A stretch of DNA of 64,000 bases from Chitinophaga polysaccharea (GCF_007829335.1 NZ_VIWO01000001.1:1674001-1738000), one strand, 5' to 3'; counted from the first letter of the stretch, positions 44,988 to 53,327 are shown. Notes: generated by a model not told the origin, from the sequence alone. Program-made: numbers and translations.

Positions 44988-46292
44988 ATGAAGACTGAAG
45001 TGAGTTTATGCTGGTTCCGCCGCGACCTGCGGCTGGATGACCAGGCCGCATTTTATTATGCATTACGCTCCGGTAAACCAGTGGTGCCCGTATTTGTATT
45101 TGATACAAATATACTGAATGACCTGGAACACAAGCAGGATCAGCGCTTACAGTTTATCTACCAGGCATTGGAAGATATGCAACGGGAACTGGTACCCTTC
45201 GGCGCCTCCCTGGATATCTTTTACGGTACACCCGCCGCTGCTTTTGCGCACTGGACCCAACGGTATAACGTAGCCGCAGTATATACCAATCATGACTATG
45301 AGCCTTATGCCAGAGAGCGCGACGCCCTGGTAGCAAAGGAGCTCCGCGAAAAGGACATTTCCTTTCACACTTATAAAGACCAGGTGATCCTCGACCGGAA
45401 TGAAGTATTGAAAGATAACGGAGAACCTTATACGATATTTACGCCGTATAGCCGGAGGTGGCACGATACATTAACTGCCTTTCATTTGAAACCCTATCCC
45501 TGCCACCGTTATATCAGGCAATTATACCAACAGCCGGCTTTGCCGTTTCCTTCCCTGGAGGAAATGGGCTTTGTGGCAGGAGATAAACATTTCCCTGCAA
45601 GCGTATTGCCGGAAGCACTGATCCGCGGGTACGACAAAAATCGCGACTTTCCCGCTGTGGCGGGCACTTCCAGGATAGGTGTTCATTTGCGTTTCGGCAC
45701 CGTTAGCATTCGTGCGCTAATGCAGCAGGCTTTACAATTCAACGATACCTTCGCCAAAGAGCTGATATGGAGAGAGTTTTACCAGATGATACTCTGGCAT
45801 TTCCCGCATGTAGTGGGACATTCTTTTAAAAAGGAATACGATAAGATCCACTGGCGTAATAATGAACAGGAATTTGAACGCTGGTGCAAGGGAGAAACAG
45901 GCTATCCTATTGTGGATGCAGGTATGCGTGAACTCAATGCTACCGGCTACATGCATAACCGCGTACGCATGATTACCGCGAGTTTTTTAACGAAGCATTT
46001 ATTGATAGATTGGCGCTGGGGAGAAGCGTATTTTGCGGATAAGTTATTAGACTACGATTTAGCCTCCAACAACGGCGGCTGGCAATGGGCGGCTGGTTCA
46101 GGCTGCGATGCGGCTCCCTATTTCAGGGTGTTTAATCCCACTTTGCAAACACAGAAATTTGATAAAGACCTGCAATATATACGTAAATGGGTACCGGAGT
46201 TTGAAGAGCTTACCTATGTGAAACCAATTGTATCGCATGAGGTAGCAAGGAAGCGGGCATTGGAAGTATATGGGAAAGCGCTGAAATCTTAA
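44988..46292 (+). CDS. phrB: Deoxyribodipyrimidine photo-lyase (class I cryptochrome/photolyase family)
   Basis: The 434-residue product is a photolyase, which uses blue light to split pyrimidine dimers. It has an N-terminal antenna-chromophore domain (CWFRRDLRLDDQAAFYYAL) and a C-terminal FAD domain with ELIWREFYQMILWHFP, GETGYPIVDAGMRELNATGYMHNR and ASFLTKHLLIDWRWGE, all hallmark sequences. NGGWQWAAGSGCDAAPYFR retains the electron-transfer tryptophan region. It lies downstream of the aminotransferase gene, and the minus-strand ECF-like gene converges on it. Confidence 0.95.
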   Translation: MKTEVSLCWFRRDLRLDDQAAFYYALRSGKPVVPVFVFDTNILNDLEHKQDQRLQFIYQALEDMQRELVPFGASLDIFYGTPAAAFAHWTQRYNVAAVYTNHDYEPYARERDALVAKELREKDISFHTYKDQVILDRNEVLKDNGEPYTIFTPYSRRWHDTLTAFHLKPYPCHRYIRQLYQQPALPFPSLEEMGFVAGDKHFPASVLPEALIRGYDKNRDFPAVAGTSRIGVHLRFGTVSIRALMQQALQFNDTFAKELIWREFYQMILWHFPHVVGHSFKKEYDKIHWRNNEQEFERWCKGETGYPIVDAGMRELNATGYMHNRVRMITASFLTKHLLIDWRWGEAYFADKLLDYDLASNNGGWQWAAGSGCDAAPYFRVFNPTLQTQKFDKDLQYIRKWVPEFEELTYVKPIVSHEVARKRALEVYGKALKS

Positions 46293-46297
46293 AAGCA

Positions 46298-46322
46298 AAG
46301 CGGAGATCCATGATCCCCGCTT
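46298..46322 (-). terminator. Hairpin terminator of the mqnB-mqnD-sigma-like unit
   Basis: Arms AAGCGGAGATC (46298-46308) and GATCCCCGCTT (46312-46322) pair with one mismatch. On the minus strand the hairpin is followed by TGCTTTTAAG, so it fits the end of the minus-strand unit. It lies just past the photolyase stop codon. Confidence 0.6.
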
Positions 46323-46338
46323 GCTATAAATGGTTGGT

Positions 46339-46671
46339 TTACGGTAATACTGTTTTTAGTTTTTGCATTTCCATCCAGAGCGAAAGCAGTCCGTTGTCTT
46401 TTTTCTCTTGTTGCAATTGCAGCAGGAGTCTCCGTTTAAAGGAGGTGATAATATAGCTGCGCACATTGGTAACTGTATCGAGTCCTGTTCTTTTTTCCCA
46501 GAGATAAAGAAACACCTGTTGGATACAATCTTTCACCGGTTCGCTCCTGGCGCATATTTTCAGACCCAGGAAGAAGAGCAGGTGATAGTATTTGTCATAT
46601 AATGAATAAAGTGCCTGTTCCTCTCCCTGGCGGAAGCGGTCCCACAGTATTGTATCCTTGTTTTCGCTCAT
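46339..46671 (-). CDS. Truncated ECF sigma factor (region 2 only)
   Basis: The 110-residue product matches the N-terminal half of Bacteroidota ECF sigma factors: ILWDRFRQGEEQALYSLYDKYYHLL (region 2.1), VKDCIQQVFLYLWEKR (region 2.2, core binding) and VRSYIITSFKRRLLLQLQ (region 2.3-2.4). Translation ends at KTVLP, and no region 4 sequence follows before the convergent photolyase gene. It may be a decaying gene or a deliberate region-2-only protein. The start ATG 46671 (MSENKDTILW) fits the family better than ATG 46689. It is the last gene after mqnB-mqnD, 30 bp from mqnD. Confidence 0.7.
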   Translation of the reverse strand: MSENKDTILWDRFRQGEEQALYSLYDKYYHLLFFLGLKICARSEPVKDCIQQVFLYLWEKRTGLDTVTNVRSYIITSFKRRLLLQLQQEKKDNGLLSLWMEMQKLKTVLP

Positions 46672-46701
46672 ACCGCAACAAAAGAACAAAAAAAGGCTGG
46701 T

Positions 46702-47508
46702 TTAAGAACGGATTTTTTCCGCTGCGTGCATCAATGCCATCACGGCTGCCTTTCCCTCCTGGCCTAAGTCCAGGCTAAAATCATTTACATACAGATCGAT
46801 ATGCTGACGCATCACCTGTTCATCCATTTCCTGGGCATGTGATTTTACATAGTCGGAGAGCTGTGGATAAGTGGTGTAGCTGTTTTGCAGGCTCTGGTGA
46901 ATGAGCTGGTCGAGTTGGTGGCGGGTAGCTTCGGGTATGTCTTTCCGGATAAAGATGCCGCCCAGCGGAATAGGATTGCCGGTAGTTTGTTCCCAGAATT
47001 CGCCCATATCCATGAGTTTTACCAGGCCTTTCAGCTGGTAGGTAAAGCGGTTTTCATGGATGATAACGCCGGCATCTACGTCGCCGTTTAATACGGCGTT
47101 TTCGATCTCGGAGAAGACCATGATCTTTTTATTTTTCGCCTCCGGGAACGCGATAGAAAACAGGAGGTTAGCCGTGGTGTTTTCTCCGGGGATGGCAATG
47201 CACAGGTTTTTGATCTCTTCTTTCGGGATATCTTTCCTGGCAATCAGTAAAGGGCCGCAGCCGCGTCCCAGTGCGCTGCCGCTATTGAGCAGATCGTATT
47301 GATCTTTTACTTTGAGGTATACCGCAAAGCTCAGTTTCGTAATGGCCAGTTTACCCTGTAAAGCCCAGTTGTTGAGCGTTTCTACGTCTTCAAGATGGGT
47401 ATCGAAGGTAAAATCTTTTGTATCTATTTTTTTATTCACCAATGCGTCGAAAATGAAGGTATCATTTGGGCAGGGTGAAAATCCTAGCGATAAATGCATA
47501 TGCTCCAA
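46702..47508 (-). CDS. mqnD: 1,4-dihydroxy-6-naphthoate synthase
   Basis: The 268-residue product is MqnD of the futalosine route to menaquinone, which converts cyclic dehypoxanthinylfutalosine to 1,4-dihydroxy-6-naphthoate. It has a periplasmic-binding-protein-like fold with FSPCPNDTFIFDALV, the GRGCGPLLIARKDI segment, IPGENTTANLLF and GVIIHENRFTY, all typical of MqnD. ATG 47508 or 47499 (MHLSLGFSPCPND) is the start. It follows mqnB by 15 bp; the pair shows that menaquinone is made by the futalosine route here. Confidence 0.95.
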   Translation of the reverse strand: MEHMHLSLGFSPCPNDTFIFDALVNKKIDTKDFTFDTHLEDVETLNNWALQGKLAITKLSFAVYLKVKDQYDLLNSGSALGRGCGPLLIARKDIPKEEIKNLCIAIPGENTTANLLFSIAFPEAKNKKIMVFSEIENAVLNGDVDAGVIIHENRFTYQLKGLVKLMDMGEFWEQTTGNPIPLGGIFIRKDIPEATRHQLDQLIHQSLQNSYTTYPQLSDYVKSHAQEMDEQVMRQHIDLYVNDFSLDLGQEGKAAVMALMHAAEKIRS

Positions 47509-47523
47509 AATTTTATTTCCTTG

Positions 47524-48195
47524 TTATTGAATGCCGGCCAGCGTTTTCACGGTTTGTACCAGTTCCTCGTTTAATGTTTTCACGGCCAGTGGTATTTTCC
47601 ATTTGCTTTTATCCCGGATAGCTACCTGGTTGGAAATGCTCCGCATCTGCAGGAAAGGTACGTTTTCCGTCAGACAGGCATAGTGAAATGCGGCGCCTTC
47701 CATGCTTTCTATGTCTGGCGAATAGCGTTGTTCCAGTCGCTGTATAGTGGGCAGGCTGCCGCTTACCAGGTTAACCGTAACACCTGTGGCGGTGGGCAGC
47801 GCAGGCATCCAGGGGAGTCCGGCAAAGGTATTGACCAGGCTGGTGCCCGTAAAGGGGGCCTGGGAAGGTTGCCAGAGTTGTATATCAAATAAATCTTTAA
47901 ACTGATCATTGTCTTCTGCGCCCAGGTCGGCCAGGTATTCCTGCTGGATGAGCACTACCTGTCCCAGTTCCCAATGGGGGCCAAAAGCGCCGCCAATGCC
48001 TGCCTGGATGGCGATGTGGGGTTTATTATTGGCCAGGTGCCGGCCGAGGTGGAAAGCGGTGTGCATCATGCCAATGCCGGCGATGAGTACGTCTACTTCA
48101 CAATGGGCGGCAGATAAAGTTGGGCGGTGTTGGTCCAGGAACTGTAAAAATGGCTGTATTTCCAGTGTGGTAGCCGCTGTTACCAGTAATTTCAT
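47524..48195 (-). CDS. mqnB: Futalosine hydrolase
   Basis: The 223-residue product is MqnB, a nucleosidase of the MTA/SAH nucleosidase fold that releases hypoxanthine from futalosine. The start MKLLVTAATTLEIQPFLQFL and the purine-binding signature ESMEGAAFHYACL are diagnostic. I use ATG 48195; a frame extending to 48213 adds six unlikely residues. It heads the mqnB-mqnD unit and is divergent from the queD-like gene at 48310. Confidence 0.92.
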   Translation of the reverse strand: MKLLVTAATTLEIQPFLQFLDQHRPTLSAAHCEVDVLIAGIGMMHTAFHLGRHLANNKPHIAIQAGIGGAFGPHWELGQVVLIQQEYLADLGAEDNDQFKDLFDIQLWQPSQAPFTGTSLVNTFAGLPWMPALPTATGVTVNLVSGSLPTIQRLEQRYSPDIESMEGAAFHYACLTENVPFLQMRSISNQVAIRDKSKWKIPLAVKTLNEELVQTVKTLAGIQ

Positions 48196-48258
48196 GGGGT
48201 AAAAGTACGGCAAAAATGAGAGCTTCCCATGTAAAACAATTGACAGGAATTAGGATAA

Positions 48259-48291
48259 ATTGGCCTTACTCACTTAATAGTGGTATTTTTG
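48259..48291 (+). promoter_or_regulatory. Bacteroidetes-type promoter of the queD-like gene
   Basis: ATTG (48259-48262), 21-nt spacer and TATTTTTG (48284-48291, a full TAnnTTTG match). A start near 48298 leaves a leader of about 12 nt before the ATG at 48310. Confidence 0.7.
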
Positions 48292-48309
48292 CAAAAATTT
48301 TTTGCAATA

Positions 48310-48723
48310 ATGATTTATTTAACGCGAGTAGAGAACTTCAATGCAGCGCATAAGTTATCTAACCCGGGCTGGAGCAAAGAGAAGAACGAGGAAGTTTTTG
48401 GTAAATGTGCCAACGAAAACTGGCATGGTCATAATTACGAATTACACGTCACTATAAAAGGTAATCCTGACCCGGACACCGGGTTTGTATTCAATGCCAA
48501 GACTTTAGGAGTAATTATCCGGGATGCTGTTATTGAGAAGATCGATCATCGGAATCTCAATATGGATGTAGATTTTATGGCAGGTAAATTTACTTCCGCC
48601 GAAAACCTGTCTATTGCTATCTGGGACCAGTTGGCCAAACACCTGCCAGCAGAAGTACAATTACACTGTATCAAGTTGTATGAAACCCCTCGCATATACG
48701 TAGAATACTACGGAGGAAAATAG
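48310..48723 (+). CDS. queD: 6-pyruvoyltetrahydropterin/6-carboxytetrahydropterin synthase-like protein
   Basis: The 137-residue product belongs to the PTPS/QueD family. A zinc site is formed by His in FNAAHKL and the HGH in ENWHGHNYELHV, with Cys in GKCANEN as the catalytic cysteine. It may make 6-carboxytetrahydropterin for queuosine or a pterin; the next gene, folE, supplies its substrate dihydroneopterin triphosphate. I use ATG 48310 (MIYLTRVENFNAAHKL) because the upstream extension contains the promoter. The exact reaction is not certain. Confidence 0.88.
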   Translation: MIYLTRVENFNAAHKLSNPGWSKEKNEEVFGKCANENWHGHNYELHVTIKGNPDPDTGFVFNAKTLGVIIRDAVIEKIDHRNLNMDVDFMAGKFTSAENLSIAIWDQLAKHLPAEVQLHCIKLYETPRIYVEYYGGK

Positions 48724-48775
48724 TGGAAACGGATACGTATATGCCTGCCTTGGAATTTATTAAAATCATATAAGA

Positions 48776-49363
48776 ATGGCGTATAATAAGATTGAAACAT
48801 ACGATGATAAGATCACGTCCGGTCTTGTAGAGAATTATAGGGAGTGCCTGCAATTATTGGGAGAAGATCCTGATCGGGAAGGTCTGCAAAAAACACCGGA
48901 GCGCATGGCTAAGGCGATGCAGGTGCTTACGCAGGGGTATCAGTTAGATGCCAAAGCAATATTGGAAGGCGCCCGGTTTACCGAAGCATATAGTGAAATG
49001 GTGATCGTAAAAGATATAGAATTGTACTCTATGTGTGAGCACCATATGCTGCCCTTCTTCGGAAAGGCGCATGTAGCCTATATTCCCAACGGATATATTA
49101 CCGGCCTGAGTAAAATAGCCAGGGTAGTGGATGTATTTGCCCGCCGCCTGCAGGTACAGGAGCGCTTAACGCACCAGATCCTGGATGCAATCCAGGAAAC
49201 GCTGCAGCCACAAGGTGTAGCGGTAGTAATCGAAGCCCAGCATCTCTGCATGATGATGCGTGGCGTACAAAAGCAAAACTCTGTTACCACTACTTCCGCT
49301 TTCAGCGGACAATTTGAGAACGGTACTACCAGGGCCGAATTCCTCAAGCTGATAGGCAGATAG
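48776..49363 (+). CDS. folE: GTP cyclohydrolase I
   Basis: The 195-residue product is FolE, which converts GTP to dihydroneopterin triphosphate. [19 protein letters not shown] contains the zinc Cys and His ligands, [21 protein letters not shown] and QERLTHQI are conserved, and [14 protein letters not shown] holds the second Cys ligand. It follows the queD-like gene by 52 bp and shares its transcript in all likelihood. Confidence 0.97.
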   Translation: MAYNKIETYDDKITSGLVENYRECLQLLGEDPDREGLQKTPERMAKAMQVLTQGYQLDAKAILEGARFTEAYSEMVIVKDIELYSMCEHHMLPFFGKAHVAYIPNGYITGLSKIARVVDVFARRLQVQERLTHQILDAIQETLQPQGVAVVIEAQHLCMMMRGVQKQNSVTTTSAFSGQFENGTTRAEFLKLIGR

Positions 49364-49376
49364 AAGACATTATACC

Positions 49377-49461
49377 TATTTTAGGGACGCTCAGATTTTA
49401 TTTTGGGATAGCGCTGCTACGCAGTGTTACCAGGAAGATAAAATTTGAGGGTCCCTAAATA
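49377..49461. repeat. 85-nt near-palindromic hairpin element between folE and fabD
   Basis: Arms at 49377-49403 and 49436-49461 pair with about three mismatches and one bulge over 26-27 bp (shared core TAGGGAC, CTCA, ATTTTAT). Inside, TAGCGCTGC (49409-49417) pairs with GCAGTGTTA (49421-49429) with two G-T pairs. There is no terminator T-run directly after the hairpin. It may be a MITE-like or REP-like element or a structured 3' UTR of folE. Confidence 0.6.
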
Positions 49462-49481
49462 ATTTATAAGTCTTTTACTTG

Positions 49482-49489
49482 TATATTTG
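49482..49489 (+). promoter_or_regulatory. Candidate -7 element of fabD
   Basis: TATATTTG is a full match to TAnnTTTG, about 41 bp before the fabD ATG. No good -33 TTG lies at the usual distance; the hairpin element ends there instead (49461). Confidence 0.45.
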
Positions 49490-49530
49490 GAAAATTTTAA
49501 TTTGATAAGCTAAAACTATAATATCTCCAC

Positions 49531-50421
49531 ATGAAGCATGCTTACGTATTTCCCGGACAAGGTTCCCAGTTTCCGGGCATGGGCAAAAATCTGTATGACA
49601 CCAATGCAAAAGCAAAAGAACTTTTTGAGCAGGCCAATAACATCTTAGGATTCCGCATTTCTGATATCATGTTTACTGGTACAGAAGAAGATCTGAAACA
49701 AACCAATGTTACCCAGCCTGCTGTATTCCTGCATGCAGTAATAGCCTTTTTGTGCACTGAGCATTCACAGCCTGAAATGGTAGCCGGCCATTCTCTCGGT
49801 GAGTTTTCCGCACTCGTAGCCAATGGCGTATTGTCGTTTGAAGCAGCCCTGAAACTGGTAGCTATCCGCGCCAATGCCATGCAGAAAGCATGTGAACTGC
49901 AACCTTCCACCATGGCTGCCGTACTGGCCCTGGCAGATGAAAAAGTAGAAGAGATCTGTGCTGCTGTTACCGCCGAAACCGGCGAAATAGTAGTACCGGC
50001 TAACTATAACTGTCCCGGACAACTGGTTATTTCAGGAAGCCTCAAAGGCGTGCAAATAGCCTGTGAAAGAATGAAGGCCGCCGGCGCCAAGAGAGCGCTG
50101 ATTTTACCGGTAGGTGGTGCATTCCACTCCCCGCTGATGGCGCCCGCCAAAGAAGAACTGAAAGCAGCCATCGAAACTACTGCTTTTAACACGCCTTCCT
50201 GCCCAGTATATCAGAACGTGGCAGCAGCGGCAGTAACCGATCCGGCGCAAATCAAACAGCACCTCATTGATCAGCTGACCGGCGCAGTTAAATGGACACA
50301 GTCTGTACAAGCCATGGTAGCGGATGGCGCGAAAGAGTTTACCGAAGTAGGTCCCGGTAAAGTATTACAGGGATTGATCCAGAAGATTAACAAAGACACC
50401 GTGGTAAACGGTATTAACTAA
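49531..50421 (+). CDS. fabD: Malonyl-CoA:ACP transacylase
   Basis: The 296-residue product is FabD, which loads malonyl groups on to acyl carrier protein for fatty acid synthesis. It has the FPGQGSQFPGMG start motif, the nucleophile Ser88 in GHSLGEFSALVA, and His199 in GGAFHSPLM. The C-terminal EVGPGKVLQGLIQKI is conserved. Length is typical (about 300). It stands alone, ended by a terminator at 50440; fabH is at 57338. Confidence 0.97.
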   Translation: MKHAYVFPGQGSQFPGMGKNLYDTNAKAKELFEQANNILGFRISDIMFTGTEEDLKQTNVTQPAVFLHAVIAFLCTEHSQPEMVAGHSLGEFSALVANGVLSFEAALKLVAIRANAMQKACELQPSTMAAVLALADEKVEEICAAVTAETGEIVVPANYNCPGQLVISGSLKGVQIACERMKAAGAKRALILPVGGAFHSPLMAPAKEELKAAIETTAFNTPSCPVYQNVAAAAVTDPAQIKQHLIDQLTGAVKWTQSVQAMVADGAKEFTEVGPGKVLQGLIQKINKDTVVNGIN

Positions 50422-50439
50422 GCATATGATTTAAAAGTA

Positions 50440-50474
50440 AAAAGCGAATAACACCCGTTATTCGCTTTTTTATT
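50440..50474. terminator. Bidirectional terminator between fabD and a GNAT gene
   Basis: A 13-bp perfect stem (arms 50440-50452 and 50457-50469, AAAAGCGAATAAC, ACCC loop) is followed by a T-rich tract on the plus strand; the minus strand has a shorter T-run. It serves fabD and probably the convergent GNAT gene. Confidence 0.9.
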
Positions 50475-50475
50475 T

Positions 50476-51327
50476 TTAGTCTTTCAGCTTCAACACCATC
50501 TCATATTGCGAGAGGTATTGTTCCAGGCCTGCACGTTCGAGGAACAGCCCTATTTCCGGGAAATTTTCATCAATATTAATAATGGTAAAAGGGCCGTCGA
50601 GGCTGGTGGCTGCATATTGAAGCAGGGCACTGCCCACACCTTGTCGCCGGAAGCGGGGATGCACCGCTATATTACGGATCCGGCGCGTATCGCGGTGTAT
50701 ACTGACATAGCCAACGGTTTCTCCGCTTATCGCCGCCTCCCAGGTGGTGGTAAACGGCGCTTCCCTGACCAGGGTACTTACAGCGTTAGACCAGGTGGGT
50801 TCCATATCCATAAATGTTGCCAGCAGTGACCAGTCGGGCGTTTTATTTTCTTTCACAGAGATGCCTGCCGGGATTTTACCGATGCGGATATTACCCTTGT
50901 AGGCATTGATCGTTCTTATTTTTTCAAAACCGGTACTGCTATAGGCTTTGATAGCTGGGATATTGCTGCTGATCACTTCCAGTATTATTTTCTGAATGCC
51001 CTGTTGCTGGTAACGGGGAATGAAATGATCATACATTTGCTGTACCAGGCGCTGGCCGCGATAAGCAGGAATAACGCCGGTACCGCCATTATACAGCATG
51101 GTGGGATGCTGGTGGTCGTCTGGTGCATGTAAAATAAATCCTCCCAGTTCGTTGCCGGCAAAGGCGCCTATTGAATAATCCCGGTGCAGGTTTTCGCCCT
51201 GTATTTTTTGTTCCATGATGGAAGGAGTCAGGTGCAGAGGAACTATATAATCGCTGAATGCCGTATTGAAAGCATCGCACAGTGTGTGGGTAGCGACTTT
51301 TTGTAATGTTCTGAAATCAATCGTCAT
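50476..51327 (-). CDS. Tandem GNAT N-acetyltransferase
   Basis: The 283-residue product has two GNAT-like halves. The N-terminal half (about 1-145) ends with VIPAYRGQRLVQQMYDHF, a recognisable acetyl-CoA loop, and NIPAIKAYSSTGFE. The C-terminal half (about 165-283) has VHPRFRRQGVGSALLQYA and LERAGLEQY. Tandem GNATs of this kind are common in Bacteroidota and Firmicutes; substrates are unknown. A strong hairpin (51330-51380) ends two bases before the start codon and could control its translation. Confidence 0.85.
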   Translation of the reverse strand: MTIDFRTLQKVATHTLCDAFNTAFSDYIVPLHLTPSIMEQKIQGENLHRDYSIGAFAGNELGGFILHAPDDHQHPTMLYNGGTGVIPAYRGQRLVQQMYDHFIPRYQQQGIQKIILEVISSNIPAIKAYSSTGFEKIRTINAYKGNIRIGKIPAGISVKENKTPDWSLLATFMDMEPTWSNAVSTLVREAPFTTTWEAAISGETVGYVSIHRDTRRIRNIAVHPRFRRQGVGSALLQYAATSLDGPFTIINIDENFPEIGLFLERAGLEQYLSQYEMVLKLKD

Positions 51328-51329
51328 AA

Positions 51330-51380
51330 CGGAATGGGTATATCCTCAATATTAGCAAGGACGGAGGATATACCCTTCCG
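51330..51380 (-). promoter_or_regulatory. Hairpin abutting the start codon of the tandem GNAT gene
   Basis: On the minus strand CGGAA-GGGTATATCCTC (51380-51364) pairs with GAGGATATACCC-A-TTCCG (51347-51330): 17 bp with one bulged base and a 16-nt loop. The second arm ends two bases before the ATG at 51327, so it would hide the ribosome-binding region. It has no T-run, so a terminator of the upstream gene is less likely. Confidence 0.6.
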
Positions 51381-51401
51381 GAATTATATGAACGGAAAAA
51401 A

Positions 51402-51869
51402 TTATCGCAGTTCGATGGCTACGTTTATCCATTCCGGGTCGAATTTGTTGGTGTAATTTTTATAGAAATTGATAGCGGGTGTATTCCATTCCAGCACCTG
51501 GAAGGTAATGCCGCTGAATTGTTTTTCCTGGGCCTCCAATATCAGCTGGTCAAAGAGTAATTTACCCAGCCCCTTACCACGGCATTCGCGGGTAACAATA
51601 ATATCCTCCAGGTACATACGGCATCCTTTCCAGGTTGAATAACGGATATAATATAATGCCATGCCATGGATCACTTCCCGGCCTTCCACCATAGAGGTGG
51701 CCACAAATGCTTTCCAGACCGGATGGGGGCCAAAGCCCGATTCTTCGAAATGGGCCATGCTGACAGTTACTTCTTCCGATGCTTTTTCATATTCTGCCAG
51801 TTCGCGGATCAGCTCCATCAAACGGGGGCAATCCTCTTTTCGTGCAACCCTTAGCGTTATATCTTCCAT
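51402..51869 (-). CDS. GNAT N-acetyltransferase (diamine acetyltransferase-like)
   Basis: The 155-residue single-domain GNAT protein has RVARKEDCPRLMELIRELAEYE at the start, MYLEDIIVTRECRGKGLGKLLFDQL with the acetyl-CoA R/Q-x-x-G-x-G loop, and a C-terminal WNTPAINFYKNY. It resembles the spermidine/spermine (diamine) acetyltransferase group by the YLEDIIV and NFYKNY patterns, but the substrate is not proved. It is upstream of the tandem GNAT gene on the same strand (74 bp). Confidence 0.88.
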   Translation of the reverse strand: MEDITLRVARKEDCPRLMELIRELAEYEKASEEVTVSMAHFEESGFGPHPVWKAFVATSMVEGREVIHGMALYYIRYSTWKGCRMYLEDIIVTRECRGKGLGKLLFDQLILEAQEKQFSGITFQVLEWNTPAINFYKNYTNKFDPEWINVAIELR

Positions 51870-52093
51870 AGCTGTAAATGTTATGCCGGTGAGCCGGCGC
51901 TTTGTTTTAATATGCCGGGTGCAAAATAATCAAAATTGTGTGGATCCCTGTGTTCCATTGCAGGCATTGGCTGCCCGTCCCGGCCCCTCGCCGGGGCGGC
52001 AGGAAGATTGGTAAAATATCATATGCTAAAATGAAAAACAATATTGTAATTTGGAAGGTGTTTACCAGGGCGTGACTATTAATCTCTTTTAAC

Positions 52094-52585
52094 ATGAAAA
52101 ATTTGCTTGTGCATTTGGCTGCTTATAATCATTGGGCTAATCAGCAGCTGGTGAAGGGATTAGGGAAGTTAACAACGGAGCAGGTGGACCAGGAGCAGGG
52201 AGGGCGTTTTTCTACCCTGCGGAAAGCGGTTTATCACTTATGGTCGGAAGAATGTTGTTGGTACCAGCGTTTGCAGCTGGTAGAAAAGCCCACTGATCCT
52301 ACGACCGGCTTTGACGGCTCATTTGCAGCGGCCTGCGCAGCCTGGCTGAAGCAATCGGCATTACTGGAAGAGTGGGTAGCAAAGGCGCCCCAGGTGCGGT
52401 TGAACCATACGATTGCCTATACCCTCAAAAAGAGCGAGCATTACAAGATAGCCGTGGAGGATGCCATTGTGCAGGTATGCACCAATAGTACCTTTTACCG
52501 TGGTCAACTGGTATATATGTTAGCGCAGTTGGGTATTCAGCGGTTACCGGCTGTGGAATACAGCCGTTTTAAGCCTAAAAAGTAG
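52094..52585 (+). CDS. DinB-superfamily protein (metal site incomplete)
   Basis: The 163-residue product has the four-helix DinB fold: LLVHLAAYNHWANQQLVKGL with His13, and AVYHLWSEECCWYQRL with the second His. The third region, normally HxxHHRGQ, reads CTNSTFYRGQLVYMLAQLG and lacks the usual histidine. Known DinB-like proteins are metal-dependent thiol or hydrolase enzymes or stress proteins; the function here is unknown. A Nudix-type regulator gene lies 46 bp downstream. Confidence 0.8.
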   Translation: MKNLLVHLAAYNHWANQQLVKGLGKLTTEQVDQEQGGRFSTLRKAVYHLWSEECCWYQRLQLVEKPTDPTTGFDGSFAAACAAWLKQSALLEEWVAKAPQVRLNHTIAYTLKKSEHYKIAVEDAIVQVCTNSTFYRGQLVYMLAQLGIQRLPAVEYSRFKPKK

Positions 52586-52631
52586 GCTGATTTTATTATT
52601 TTTACCGATCTTTTGCCTTTAAAGTTCCATT

Positions 52632-53327
52632 ATGAATGCTGCCTCCTTTTATGCGAAGGCTCCCAGGCACCTGGTAGCAGTAGATTGTATCATCTTCGGC
52701 TTTGATGAAGGCCGGTTGAAATTGCTGATCATGCAACGTAAAGTAGCCCCTATGGCCGGTGAGTGGTCGTTGGTGGGTGGTTTTGTGCAGGAAGAAGAGA
52801 GCACGGATGAAGCGGCAGCACGGGTATTGGAGCATACTACCGGTCTTAACGATATTTATATGAACCAGCTGCATTGCTATGGCGATGTAGCCCGTGATAC
52901 CGGCGCCCGCGTAATTTCGGTTGCCTATTATGCCCTGATCCGTATTACCAATCACGATAAGCCATTGGCCAGGGAACATGGGGCCCACTGGCTGGAATTA
53001 CATGAAATTCCGGACCTGATTTTTGATCATGGAAAGATGATTGAAGATGCACTGACCGCCCTGCGCAATAATGCCCAGTTCCATCCTATTGGATTTGAAC
53101 TGCTGCCGGAAAAATTTACCCTCTCCCAACTCCGGTGCCTGTATGAAGAAATTTACCGGAAAACCCTGGATAAGCGCAATTTCCGCAAGAAAATTCTCTC
53201 CCTGGATGTAATGGAAAAATTGGATGAAAAAGACAAAACATCTTCCAAGAAAGGAGCACACCTGTATCGCTTTGATCCTGAAAAATACGAAGCCCTGAAA
53301 CGCAAAGGACTGGTCTTTGAGATCTAG
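52632..53327 (+). CDS. Nudix-type transcriptional regulator (NrtR/AraR-like), catalytic box lost
   Basis: The 231-residue product has an N-terminal Nudix domain (about 10-145) and a C-terminal winged-helix region (about 155-231, with FTLSQLRCLYEEIY and GAHLYRFDPEKYEALKRKG). This is the NrtR/AraR architecture, in which the Nudix domain senses a small molecule. The Nudix box GX5EX7REUXEEXGU reads G50..E56..R64-V65..H68-T69..G71: the three catalytic glutamates after R64 are V65, H68 and T69, so hydrolysis is unlikely. Bacteroides members regulate sugar genes; the target here is unknown. A palindrome near 53362-53384 is a candidate operator. Confidence 0.85.
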   Translation: MNAASFYAKAPRHLVAVDCIIFGFDEGRLKLLIMQRKVAPMAGEWSLVGGFVQEEESTDEAAARVLEHTTGLNDIYMNQLHCYGDVARDTGARVISVAYYALIRITNHDKPLAREHGAHWLELHEIPDLIFDHGKMIEDALTALRNNAQFHPIGFELLPEKFTLSQLRCLYEEIYRKTLDKRNFRKKILSLDVMEKLDEKDKTSSKKGAHLYRFDPEKYEALKRKGLVFEI

